From: an uncultured Oligoflexia bacterium | Lineage (GTDB): Bacteria; Bdellovibrionota; Bacteriovoracia; Bacteriovoracales; Bacteriovoracaceae | DNA: 64,000 nucleotides | Assembly (NCBI GenBank): GCA_913058265.1 | Contig: CAJXPQ010000001.1 | Location: forward strand, 186,001-250,000 | Reading direction: 5' to 3' | In this document: in pieces, positions 9,244-17,691 of the stretch | Layout of the letters: each line of letters starts with the position of its first letter | How positions within the stretch are numbered: the first letter of the stretch is position 1 | Notes under the pieces: model-generated | Databases searched by the model: none | The model's input: the letters and a program-made list of their open reading frames with translations, nothing else | What the model was told of the DNA's origin: nothing | Made by a program: the position numbers and the translations under genes

Positions 9244-9291
9244 CTTGTTCAGAAACTATTGCCTAGAGTGTCTTAAGTTAGAGGTTCACTC
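9244..9291 (-). repeat. IS3-type terminal inverted repeat, right end
   Basis: Read on the minus strand this gives GAGTGAACC (9291-9283), 27 bases, then TTTCTGAACAAG (9255-9244), matching the left end block for block. The 27-base middle is mostly different between the two ends. Confidence 0.8.
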
Positions 9292-9393
9292 CAATTTCTA
9301 CAGTAAAAATACGGACAATACCATCGCTAACTTTCAAGGTTCGACGAGTAATGTTTTCACAAAACATACTGTATTAGACCACGGTGCTTGTAA

Positions 9394-10023
9394 CTAGAGA
9401 ATATTTGCTAAAATCCAATCACGTTGCTTATTAATGTCGACAACAATGGTATCACCACCATCATTACAATCATTCCTAACTTTCGTTATTCCAGATGCAA
9501 TACCAACAAGAGTGTAGCTATCACCTTCTACATAATAAACAGGGCCACCAGAGTTTCCGTTACAAATGGCATCATTTTTCGAGTTATCTTTTAAACGTAT
9601 ACGATCTAGATCAAAACGAAATACTGTATGCCCTTTATTTTTCTTTTTTCCATCTTTCAAAGTAATCGATCTTAAACCATCTCCTACCTGAAGATCATTT
9701 AGTCCGAGATTGATATCGGAAGTAATATCTCCCCTCTCTAAGATAATAAGTGCTAAATCATTACGGACCAACTTAGGATCCCATTCCTCATGAACAATCA
9801 CCTGCTGAACAGAAACAGACCTTCCAGCCACTTTTACAGTCTTTACTGATGAATCATCGACACAATGAGCAGCAGTAATAATAATATCCTCATTATACTT
9901 AAAAGCGGAACATATTAGGCTATTACTAGAAACTTGAATTTCAACGGTGCGATTATTAATTGAGGATTCCTCCTCACATGCAATTAACAACAAGAGAGTT
10001 GAGACTAAAAATAATTTATGCAT
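9394..10023 (-). CDS. Trypsin-like serine protease lipoprotein
   Basis: A 209-residue exported protease of the S1 (chymotrypsin) fold. The signal peptide ends in a lipobox (LLIA-C, Cys16), so it should be lipid-anchored; Glu at +2/+3 gives no inner-membrane retention signal. The catalytic triad is visible: His53 in ITAAHC, Asp89 in RNDLALI and Ser158 in GNSGGP. Cys residues at 38, 54, 154 and near 185 could form disulfides. It lies 105 bases beyond the IS right end and is transcribed toward it, so the insertion lies just downstream of its stop. A role in degrading envelope or prey proteins is possible (inference). Confidence 0.9.
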   Translation of the reverse strand: MHKLFLVSTLLLLIACEEESSINNRTVEIQVSSNSLICSAFKYNEDIIITAAHCVDDSSVKTVKVAGRSVSVQQVIVHEEWDPKLVRNDLALIILERGDITSDINLGLNDLQVGDGLRSITLKDGKKKNKGHTVFRFDLDRIRLKDNSKNDAICNGNSGGPVYYVEGDSYTLVGIASGITKVRNDCNDGGDTIVVDINKQRDWILANIL

Positions 10024-10344
10024 GAATACTCCTAAGAATTTTTAAAAGAGATAGTTTTAATATGTAGATGTTTTAGAAATTAGAGGAATTTGAAGGAAAA
10101 TTTAGGCCGCTCAGAGATCAAGGTTTTATTAGATTCTGTGGGAGATTAGATATATTCATAACTAATCTGAGGTAGGGCTTTAGGTATTTAAGATACCTCC
10201 AAGCGGCTTACATACTATAAAGCAGGAATCGTGCCAAGAATAAGACAGGCCAAGTACCTGAAAATTTATAGAAGCTAGTGGTGCATAAGGAGAAAGGGCC
10301 ACTTTGACCGGAACAAAAAGTCACTAGGCAGAATTTACAGTGAA
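10024..10344. other. Intergenic region without a gene
   Basis: About 320 bases between the response-regulator stop and the protease start, both on the minus strand. No open frame of note. It contains the folded segment at 10104-10209, listed separately. It must hold the protease promoter and the terminator of the five-gene operon, but neither is obvious. Confidence 0.6.
10104..10209 (-). ncRNA. Possible structured RNA or leader
   Basis: Complementary ends AGGCCGCT (10104-10111) and AGCGGCTT (10202-10209) enclose two further hairpins: AGATTAG/CTAATCT (10143-10149 with 10162-10168) and AGGTAT/ATACCT (10182-10187 with 10193-10198). Together this draws a branched fold of ~106 nt. On the minus strand it would sit in the leader of the serine protease gene. 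Such folds can arise by chance, so this is tentative. Confidence 0.2.
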
Positions 10345-10890
10345 TTATTTATCATCTTCGAAGTCAATTGACGTTTCAAGCACATTTTCAAACTCATCCT
10401 GAGGCTCAGTAAGAATCGCCTTCTGGGAATCAATATTACGCTCAAGAAAGCGTTTTGCAGTCTTCTCTAGTATTTGATCCACAATAGCTCTTGGAAACTC
10501 CTCCGCTCTTAGAAGGCCAATTGTTTTAAAGAGTATTTGCCTCGCTGTAAAGGGCTTTACAATAATGTGTCGCACACTACGCTTAATACACTCTTGAGCC
10601 TTCTCTTGAGTTAAGCAACCAGAAACAACAATAACCTTCTGATTTGCATACTTTGGAATTTTACGAAGAGTATCAATAAAATCCAGGCCATCTCTTTTAG
10701 GCATACTTAAGTCAGTGATCACTAAATCAAACTCTTGATTACCTAGCTTTAACATTGCTTGAACGCCATCAGATGCGTGAATCACATGAGTGAACTTCGA
10801 GTATAGACCTAAATACATCATTAATATTCGTGCAATTTTCTCTTCATCCTCTACGATCAATATGGAATAGCTGTTTTTAATTCTATCCAT
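10345..10890 (-). CDS. Response regulator receiver protein
   Basis: I prefer the ATG at 10890 over the GTG at 10902, because TGAGG lies at good spacing before the ATG. The 181-residue product has a CheY-like receiver: acidic pair Glu14/Asp15 in VEDE, phosphorylatable Asp60 in VITDLSMP, switch Ser90 in VVSG, and Lys112 in VKPF. After residue ~125 comes a ~55-residue charged tail with no DNA-binding or enzymatic domain visible. It overlaps the histidine kinase by 8 bases and is the last gene of the operon. It probably takes phosphate from that kinase. The output may be protein-protein contact, perhaps with the partner-switching proteins (inference). Confidence 0.9.
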   Translation of the reverse strand: MDRIKNSYSILIVEDEEKIARILMMYLGLYSKFTHVIHASDGVQAMLKLGNQEFDLVITDLSMPKRDGLDFIDTLRKIPKYANQKVIVVSGCLTQEKAQECIKRSVRHIIVKPFTARQILFKTIGLLRAEEFPRAIVDQILEKTAKRFLERNIDSQKAILTEPQDEFENVLETSIDFEDDK

Positions 10891-12253
10891 TTTTAACCTC
10901 ACCTATGTACTTCTTAACCTCATCAAAGGATTTTCCTGAGAAGTCTCTAAAGATACTATCTGGACTTTTTACAGACTCAGAAAAACTCATAGAAGCGTCA
11001 ACCATATATGAGTCACACAAACCCTGAAAGGTTAGAGGGTTATCCGTGAGGATGAGAACAATATTATCACCAGAGAAATGGTCATAAATTTGCCCCAACT
11101 CAACAACATTATCAGAAAATACGATAAGCTTAGGATCTTCAGTATCTCCTCCTCCACTTAAGTATCTATTTGTCGTAGTAAATGTTTCAAGATCAAGTTT
11201 TGGTAAAGATAAATTTATCTTCGCTCCAATATCTGATGGCAAGATTGTAATATTTCCGTGAAAAGCATTCATGATTTTTTGGCTGATTGCCAGGCCTAAT
11301 CCAGTCCCTTCTCCAGACTCTTTCGTGGTATAAAACATTTCAAATGCTTTTTCTGGATCTTTAATACCAGCGCCAGTATCCGTGACATTAATATTTACAG
11401 TGAAGTCATCCGCTAAAATATGAATCGAAAGTTTTTTCTCTTCAACAAAACTCATAGCATCAGCGGCATTTTTTATTAAATTTATAAGTACTTGTTGTAA
11501 TTTGCCAGCATTTGCAAGAATAAGTGTCTGATCAATTTGTAAATCAAGCTTAATATCCTTAAGTACGCCTAAGCCTTTTACAAAATCAATTGAATCTTTA
11601 ATCACATCAGATAGATTTATAACAGTAAGCACATCTTCTCGATTTCTGGTTAATGCTTGCATATTAGAGATAATCTGCTTAATGCGATGAAACTCTTCCG
11701 CTAAATCAGATAGTTGAATAGAGGCATCGACAAAGTTCTTCTCATCTAAAGAGCTAGATAAAGCAAGCAAACTATCTCCGGCCACAGTTAACGGTGAACT
11801 AATTTCATGTGAAATCCCAGCAATCATCTCACCTAGGGCAGTCAATTTGTCAGATTTTACGATTTGATCGTGTGTAGACTTGAGTTCAATGATTTGTTGC
11901 TTATATTTTTCGTGCAAATGCTTTTCAATGGAGAAGTCCTGCAAATGAATAATCACTTGATTATTCAACGGAATGAACTTAAAAACTACCGTATTTATAG
12001 ATTCAACTAGATTAAGAGCTACCTCAGGGCTTACATAGGGACCATCGCTCTTAAGGGACTTCTGAACACCTTCTAAAAGATCGAAATCAGCGACCACAAG
12101 GAGTTCTAAAATGTTCTTAAAGGCGGTGATTTTTCTTGGTGGAAGTTTGAAGTAGGTAGAACATACAAAATTAAAATAGAGTATATCTCCCTCATGAGAT
12201 ACGACAATGACTGGATTTTGTAAGTGGTCAAAAATATCATATGTTGAGCTCAT
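10883..12253 (-). CDS. Cytoplasmic sensor histidine kinase
   Basis: A 456-residue kinase with no membrane segment. Domains in order: PAS-like sensor (~5-105; NPVIVVSHEGDILYFN), a coiled linker, HisKA with His149 in GISHEISSPLT, HATPase_c with N-box Asn261 in INLIKNAADAM, G1 box DTGAGI (Asp291) and G2 box GEGTGLGLAIS (314-324). A ~100-residue C-terminal extension (from ~355) looks like a degenerate receiver, with strands such as KLIVFSDN and IVLILTDN but no clear Asp site. It follows the STAS gene by 2 bases and overlaps the response regulator. Being soluble, it probably senses an internal signal or the partner-switching proteins. Confidence 0.92.
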   Translation of the reverse strand: MSSTYDIFDHLQNPVIVVSHEGDILYFNFVCSTYFKLPPRKITAFKNILELLVVADFDLLEGVQKSLKSDGPYVSPEVALNLVESINTVVFKFIPLNNQVIIHLQDFSIEKHLHEKYKQQIIELKSTHDQIVKSDKLTALGEMIAGISHEISSPLTVAGDSLLALSSSLDEKNFVDASIQLSDLAEEFHRIKQIISNMQALTRNREDVLTVINLSDVIKDSIDFVKGLGVLKDIKLDLQIDQTLILANAGKLQQVLINLIKNAADAMSFVEEKKLSIHILADDFTVNINVTDTGAGIKDPEKAFEMFYTTKESGEGTGLGLAISQKIMNAFHGNITILPSDIGAKINLSLPKLDLETFTTTNRYLSGGGDTEDPKLIVFSDNVVELGQIYDHFSGDNIVLILTDNPLTFQGLCDSYMVDASMSFSESVKSPDSIFRDFSGKSFDEVKKYIGEVKNG

Positions 12254-12255
12254 GG

Positions 12256-12720
12256 CTATCCCTTTAGAAAATTAAAATATTGCGCTTCAATGTCATCAAA
12301 CTCTAATTCATTGCCATCATCATCTTTTTTAACTGGTGCCTTGCCACCAACGACCTCGCTAGGGAAAATGAGAATCTTTAATTCATTATCTTTCGCTTGA
12401 TTAAAATATGGTGCATAGAAAGACTCAACAACGCCATTAGGATGAATAAATCCAGAAACAATATTCATTTGCTCCACGATTACCTGAGGACAGTTTTTAT
12501 AAATAACTGCATCAAATTTAAAGTTCGATTTTTGAAACTCAATTAAATCCCTAATACCACATGAATTAATATGAGTTATACCATCTAGGTCTAAGATCAA
12601 CTTTTGCCCCTCTAGAGTTTCAAGGGAGGAAAAATCAGAGTCTTCATTGATTTGGCCAGTAAACAAAATGACTAAATCTCCTTCTGTATTTTCTTTTTGT
12701 AAAATCTGCAAGCTCGACAT
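12256..12720 (-). CDS. STAS-domain anti-sigma-factor-antagonist-like protein
   Basis: A 154-residue soluble protein. The N-terminal ~100 residues match the STAS fold: VILFTGQINEDSDF, then LILDLDGITHINSCGIRDLIEF, where the Ser of INSCG sits at the position phosphorylated in SpoIIAA/RsbV proteins. The C-terminal ~50 residues are acidic and unlike the family. Its start overlaps the ATPase gene by one base (TAATG). In a standard partner switch the RsbW-like kinase would phosphorylate it and the SpoIIE-like phosphatase would reverse this. The phosphosite assignment is by motif only. Confidence 0.8.
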   Translation of the reverse strand: MSSLQILQKENTEGDLVILFTGQINEDSDFSSLETLEGQKLILDLDGITHINSCGIRDLIEFQKSNFKFDAVIYKNCPQVIVEQMNIVSGFIHPNGVVESFYAPYFNQAKDNELKILIFPSEVVGGKAPVKKDDDGNELEFDDIEAQYFNFLKG

Positions 12721-13421
12721 TAAATATCCTTTTCGCTAAAAAATAATGCAGTCTCTTTCTGCTTAAATTGTTTTAATCTTTTGTATTTATTTATACGACA
12801 GCTTATAAGCGTCGTAGTCTTCTTTACAACTTCAAAGTGAATCGAGTTCACAGAGTTGACGACCATAAAGAGCCCTAGTCCAGCACCGGATTCTTTTTGT
12901 TCATAGTTGCCACTTTTTGCCACATCCTTTAAACGTGATGTAATATTCTCATTTTTTAAAAGTCCAAAGAAATCCTTTACGGTAATGAAGACATCATCCT
13001 CGCTCTCGATGACTGCTAGTTCGACTGCAAAATAGGTGTCACCTTGAAGATTCAAAATAATGCCATTTCGAACCAACTCAGAAATAACCATAACTAAATA
13101 AGACTTTAGATCAGAGAAGCTATTATCAAAGTGTTTCGTATCCAACCACTTCGAAATAATATTATAGACATCACTAGAACTCTCCCTCTTAAAGCTATGG
13201 GAAAAAATAATATCACCAGAAGGATTGATAGGTTCGGCGCCATACAGGTTTAAATAGTTTAATGGTATTAATTTATGGAAAGTTGAAGGGCCATCTTTTA
13301 ACAGTTCAACCAAAGGCCCTTTATAAATCCAGTTTGGGAGTGTAACGTCGCTTGATCGACTTAGTCCATCGGGAAGGTTGACTTCTTCGTCTTGAATATT
13401 TTTTGTTATATATAGTTTCAT
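12720..13421 (-). CDS. RsbW/SpoIIAB-like HATPase protein
   Basis: A 233-residue soluble protein. The C-terminal half has the GHKL ATPase pattern: N-box MVISELVRNGI (Asn ~123), a degenerate D-x-G box in VKDFFG, and a G2-like loop ESGAGLGLFMVVNSV. The N-terminal ~100 residues are not recognised. Its place between a SpoIIE-like phosphatase and a STAS protein, with one-base TAATG overlaps on both sides, supports a serine-kinase/anti-sigma role in a partner switch. No sigma factor is nearby, so the target is unknown. Confidence 0.8.
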   Translation of the reverse strand: MKLYITKNIQDEEVNLPDGLSRSSDVTLPNWIYKGPLVELLKDGPSTFHKLIPLNYLNLYGAEPINPSGDIIFSHSFKRESSSDVYNIISKWLDTKHFDNSFSDLKSYLVMVISELVRNGIILNLQGDTYFAVELAVIESEDDVFITVKDFFGLLKNENITSRLKDVAKSGNYEQKESGAGLGLFMVVNSVNSIHFEVVKKTTTLISCRINKYKRLKQFKQKETALFFSEKDI

Positions 13422-15151
13422 TATAATACTTCAAGTCCAACAAAGGTGTAATCGTCAGCGATTGGTACTGATTTTATATAATCCTTAAACTCAGTATTAA
13501 CGTTATCAACCAATTTATCAATTGGATCTGATTGCTTAGTAAGCAAAGAGTTTAAAAACTTTCTTTGACCATAAGCTTTACCATTAATATCAACTGACTC
13601 AACGATGCCATCTGTATAAAAGAAGATTTTATCGGTTGTATGCAGTTGTAAATGTGTTTTATGAAAGTGACTCTCACTAAATTCCCCTAGCCTTGGGTCT
13701 ATCTTATCCATAAGAGGCACAATATCAGACTTCGTTACTTCTCCATTATGATTATGTCTTGCAAAATAATATGGAGGATTGTGAGAGGCATTAGAATAGT
13801 TCGCCTCATTTGATGAGTTAGTCACGCAAAGAACAAAAGCTGTAGCATTAAGCTTGTCTGTAGAATGGCAAAAGCTAGCATTTAAGAAGCTCATAATTTT
13901 ATCCGAGTCTGATAAAAAAGAAGGATCCTTTTGACTTAAAAAACGTAAAGAATTAATTGCACTATGAAGAACTGCAGTCATCAAAGCCGCTGGAGTTCCG
14001 TGGCCAGTAACATCTGCAATAATCACTACTGTATAGTCTTGACCTTCGTAAACACCCCACCAGTCTCCACCACACTCAGTAGCAGACTGGTAACGTCCCT
14101 CAATATGACAAGGACCATTCTTATAATTGGTTTTAGGAAAAAATTGCGATTGTACTAGATTGGCCGTCTTTAGCTCTTCCTCTAGTCTCAACTTCTCTTC
14201 CATTTCAAGCATGTAATTATCGATATCATCCGCCATCTTATTAAAAGAGATTGCAAGGAAGCCAATCTCATCGGAAGTTTTAATCTTTGCTCTGGATTTG
14301 AAGTTAGAAGTTAGAAACTCATTAACAGTAGTTGTAAGTGAATTAAGTGGTCTTGTGAAAAATTGAGAGAAGAAAAGAATCACGATAACAAGAATGCCAG
14401 CAATGAGCAGTCCAAAATATATAGAGTTCTCTCTTAATCTCTCTGATGCTGCTACCGCCTTGCTATACTTAGTTGTTGTCATTATATATAGAGACCTGGA
14501 TACTTCACGTGCAGAAACAATTAGATTGTTACCTGCGAGATTATATTTAAAGGTTTGTCCCATCTTAGATTTAGCAATGACGTAATTATAAACTTCATCC
14601 ATATTTAAGGCATCAAGATTTGATACCTGCACGTTATTATGAATAAAGAAATTTTGATATAGCTCACTCTCTTTACTAAAAAATAAACTCTTTGTTAGTA
14701 GAAAACCAAAGGTACTTTTACCTTTTTTAAGTTGAATAACTACAGACGAAGATAAAAAATTTAATCTATTATTAGATTCAAATTCAGTGTAATCGTACAA
14801 ATTTGAAATTTCTTCTTTTGACTTAAAAGTAATAATTTTACTAAGCTTACCAGAATTGGCTTCAAAATAAGCTGAAATAGCTGAGTTCTGTTTTAGAAGC
14901 TCCATCACAAAGTCAGAGTTTACCTCTAATGTTGAAGCCTGCTCAAGGTAGAAATTCACTTGATTTAAGGTGGTTTTGGTTTTATCAGCAGCAGATTGGT
15001 TGTAATCATCAACGGCCTCAAAAACATATGAAAGTTTATCGCTTTTAAATAAATCGACAGCATAGTAGACATAGGCGCTCAGACTTATGGCCATAATACA
15101 TAGCGTGAAAAACACTAGTTTTAAATAGATTGGAACGATAACTTTTTGCAT
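13421..15151 (-). CDS. Membrane PP2C (SpoIIE/RsbU-type) phosphatase with HAMP domain
   Basis: A 576-residue inner-membrane protein: TM1 at ~8-30, a ~210-residue periplasmic sensor, TM2 at ~243-265, a HAMP domain (~266-320; RPLNSLTTTVNEF and TSDEIGFLAISFNKMADDID), a short coiled coil, then the PP2C-type phosphatase. Metal-binding and core motifs are visible: GGDWWG, IIADVTGHGTPAALMTAVL, FFYTDGIVE and IADDYTFVGLEV. It is the first and largest gene of the operon and probably dephosphorylates the STAS protein in response to a periplasmic signal. The divergent promoter region (15152-15213) is shared with the FecR-domain gene. Confidence 0.92.
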   Translation of the reverse strand: MQKVIVPIYLKLVFFTLCIMAISLSAYVYYAVDLFKSDKLSYVFEAVDDYNQSAADKTKTTLNQVNFYLEQASTLEVNSDFVMELLKQNSAISAYFEANSGKLSKIITFKSKEEISNLYDYTEFESNNRLNFLSSSVVIQLKKGKSTFGFLLTKSLFFSKESELYQNFFIHNNVQVSNLDALNMDEVYNYVIAKSKMGQTFKYNLAGNNLIVSAREVSRSLYIMTTTKYSKAVAASERLRENSIYFGLLIAGILVIVILFFSQFFTRPLNSLTTTVNEFLTSNFKSRAKIKTSDEIGFLAISFNKMADDIDNYMLEMEEKLRLEEELKTANLVQSQFFPKTNYKNGPCHIEGRYQSATECGGDWWGVYEGQDYTVVIIADVTGHGTPAALMTAVLHSAINSLRFLSQKDPSFLSDSDKIMSFLNASFCHSTDKLNATAFVLCVTNSSNEANYSNASHNPPYYFARHNHNGEVTKSDIVPLMDKIDPRLGEFSESHFHKTHLQLHTTDKIFFYTDGIVESVDINGKAYGQRKFLNSLLTKQSDPIDKLVDNVNTEFKDYIKSVPIADDYTFVGLEVL

Positions 15152-15213
15152 ATTAACCTAACAAACTTTTTATTTTACTTAATAATATAGTATCCTATTT
15201 TTATAAGAAAACT

Positions 15214-17592
15214 ATGAATATTAAGAAACAACATTACACAATTAATACTGCACTCGTTATGTCGGGCTTAATGCTAATCTTTTATAGCTACTCAAAGCTC
15301 TATCTAAATTCCCAAGACACAGTAGATGGTACTAGAACGGTTGGTTTCCTAAGATTTTACCAAAATGATATCAGGTTAAAAAAATCTTCTCAGTTTCAAT
15401 GGGAAGATATTTATAAATCGAACTCAGAAATTTCAATTAACGATCGATTATTCTCTAACGCTGCCTCTAGTGCAACGATCAGTTTAAACTCAGGCAATAA
15501 GCTTAACTTGAATGAACAATCCTTGATTAGAATGAGAAGTGAAAACTCAGTTCTTATAGAAAAAGGGGCCATTACTCTCGACTTATCCAAGAATGCTGCC
15601 CCACTAATACTACTTATAAATAATAAAAAAGTATCTCTTAAAGCTTCGACTGATAGCAAAGTCGTTATTACAAAAGGTATCGATACGAGTATTGAAGTAA
15701 AGTCCGGAATGGTCAAAGTACTTCAAAAAAATACATCATTAGATTTACTGCCTGATCAAAAAGTCATTCTAAATAAGAACCAAGAAATAAGCGCAACACA
15801 GCTTTTGTCTCCAAAAGGACAAACATTTTTTATACAGTCAGAATATAAGGTCATTGACTTTAAATACGAACCTGTAAGATCAAAAGAAGATTTATGGCTT
15901 TCAAAAGACATTAATTTTAGCGAGCTCATTCCCCTTCAAAATAAAAACAGTAGAGCAAAACTTAGGCCAGGCAAGTATTTTTGGAAGGTCAATAATACCG
16001 ATGCTGAATTCTTTCAAATTGTTAAAGAGATCTCTTCACCAAAAGATTTTTTACTTAAAAACCAAACAATTATTTATACATATAAAAGCTCCAGTAATGT
16101 TAAATTTAAAACTAGTCAGATCAAGGAAGCTCCTCCTTTAATTATTGAAACTTTTGATCGTAACATGAACTCTATCGACCAAATTCAATTGAGTAAAAAA
16201 AGTATTTACACTCAAAAATTTGAAGTCGGTGAATATTTTTATCGCAGTAAGTATGCGTCGCAATTTATTAAGTCAGGCTGGAGTGATAAATATAAATTCA
16301 CCGTAGCAAAGAAAGAATATACTTTAGGAAAACCCCTCATAATTGAATTAAGTCGCCCCAACCAAGAGGTTAAATTTTCATGGGATAAAAAAGCACAAGA
16401 CCTAAGCCTTTTTGAGCTAGCAACTGATCAGAGTTTTAAAAGTATTATAAAGAGTAAAAGGATACGAAGTAAAAACTTCACTCATATTACATTTCCAATT
16501 GTAGGAACGTTTTACTGGAGAACACGGAAAGTTGAAGCCAATGGAAGTCTTTCCGCGCAAGCCCCTATCGAAGTCATTATAAAGCCCACACCACCACCAG
16601 AAAAGCCTAAAAGATTACCCAACTTAAAGATTAAACTTAAGCAGCAATCAAGCACATCTCACTATATAAGAAAAATGATTTCATTTGTGTTTGACCTCTT
16701 TATTCCTATTTCTTATGCAGCCGATAAGAATGAAGCCTCTATTTCATTTCCGAGAATTAAAGATGCTAAAACATACGAAGTTGAAATATATCAGGACAAA
16801 AATCTACAAAAGTTAGTCAAAAGAATTAATACAAAAAGGAACTCATTTACATGGTCCCCCAAAAAAGAAGGACAATACTTCTGGAGGATACGTTATACAG
16901 ACTTCTGGAAAAGAGTCTCCGAGTTCTCAGAGCTCTCAAAATTACGTATTGAGTTTGAAAATAACAAGAAAACTGAAACAAATAAAAATATTGTACCAAA
17001 GAAAACATTTGCAAATAGTACAGTAAGCTTTCAAACGGGGCCCTCACAGATTTCCTTCTCTCAAGGAAAAAATCCGAATATAGACATTGAGGGACAACAT
17101 TATAATGCTTTTAAAATTAATTATAACAAACCGATAGATTTCTATTATCTTAAAGATCTTCGAGTCTCTTATGCCAGTTATGCAGGTAAAGTTTTTGATG
17201 ATCAAGACTTTAACTTACGGGAGCTGGAACTATCCTCACAATTAAAAGTCTTTCCTATCTCTGCGCTGGTCCATTTTAAGCAATATACCCAATTTGAATA
17301 TAATGATTCCGAGGTGGAAAGTGGTGGAACTGAGATTATATATTCAATAGGTAGCATGTATGAGAAAACTCTAAAAGTTGGCAAAAACCAGATAATCACT
17401 GGAAATATCAATTATCACCTACTGGGAGCTCAGCAATATCAACTTGGGCTAAGTTATGATTATTCCTACACAAATCAATTAAATGTACTTGCGACATCAA
17501 CCTACGTTAATGCCAACACAAACAGCGCTGACTTTGATACAAGTATTCAGTATTTTCAACTACTTATTGGTCTAAAATATAAACTCAAATAA
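15214..17592 (+). CDS. Large FecR-domain envelope protein with repeat modules
   Basis: A 792-residue protein with one N-terminal membrane segment (~12-29), so it is exported and perhaps anchored. A FecR-like domain (~75-195) shows the pattern ...LNSGNKLNLNEQSLIRM... and VKSGMVKVL. Four modules each contain a GxYFWR-like strand (residues ~253, 339, 431, 553), which suggests Ig/FN3-like repeats. At ~489-503 there is a hydrophobic segment, ISFVFDLFIPISYAA, that looks like an internal signal peptide. The C-terminal ~190 residues have beta-strand alternation and may form or contact an outer-membrane barrel. No ECF sigma gene is adjacent, so a FecI/FecR relay is unlikely. It is divergent from the partner-switching operon. 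Confidence 0.75.
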   Translation: MNIKKQHYTINTALVMSGLMLIFYSYSKLYLNSQDTVDGTRTVGFLRFYQNDIRLKKSSQFQWEDIYKSNSEISINDRLFSNAASSATISLNSGNKLNLNEQSLIRMRSENSVLIEKGAITLDLSKNAAPLILLINNKKVSLKASTDSKVVITKGIDTSIEVKSGMVKVLQKNTSLDLLPDQKVILNKNQEISATQLLSPKGQTFFIQSEYKVIDFKYEPVRSKEDLWLSKDINFSELIPLQNKNSRAKLRPGKYFWKVNNTDAEFFQIVKEISSPKDFLLKNQTIIYTYKSSSNVKFKTSQIKEAPPLIIETFDRNMNSIDQIQLSKKSIYTQKFEVGEYFYRSKYASQFIKSGWSDKYKFTVAKKEYTLGKPLIIELSRPNQEVKFSWDKKAQDLSLFELATDQSFKSIIKSKRIRSKNFTHITFPIVGTFYWRTRKVEANGSLSAQAPIEVIIKPTPPPEKPKRLPNLKIKLKQQSSTSHYIRKMISFVFDLFIPISYAADKNEASISFPRIKDAKTYEVEIYQDKNLQKLVKRINTKRNSFTWSPKKEGQYFWRIRYTDFWKRVSEFSELSKLRIEFENNKKTETNKNIVPKKTFANSTVSFQTGPSQISFSQGKNPNIDIEGQHYNAFKINYNKPIDFYYLKDLRVSYASYAGKVFDDQDFNLRELELSSQLKVFPISALVHFKQYTQFEYNDSEVESGGTEIIYSIGSMYEKTLKVGKNQIITGNINYHLLGAQQYQLGLSYDYSYTNQLNVLATSTYVNANTNSADFDTSIQYFQLLIGLKYKLK

Positions 17593-17691
17593 AGTTTAAC
17601 TCTCCTATATTCGACAATAAACAACCTAATAAGAATGAGTTTGCCTTCTTGCGCGGTTTTGATTCAAATCTAAGCAATGAGATAATAAATC

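Larger units (their letters stand above)
7976..9288 (-). mobile_element. IS3-family insertion sequence, decayed
   Basis: A 1313-bp element bounded by TGAACC and GGTTCA, matching the TG...CA ends of the IS3 family. The two ends share GAGTGAACC, then 27 less conserved bases, then TTTCTGAACAAG, in inverted orientation (7973-8020 and 9244-9291). Inside are the usual overlapping orfA and orfB on the minus strand. Both are broken: orfB by a one-base deletion and orfA by a frameshift and a stop codon. No direct target duplication is visible (flanks GAG and CTC), so the insertion is old, or one side was rearranged. The element cannot make its own transposase without frameshift repair. Confidence 0.9.

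Noticed and set aside
7973-9291. GAG and CTC flanks considered as a target-site duplication of the IS
   Set aside because: They are inverted and not direct, so they belong to the inverted repeats. No direct duplication was found.
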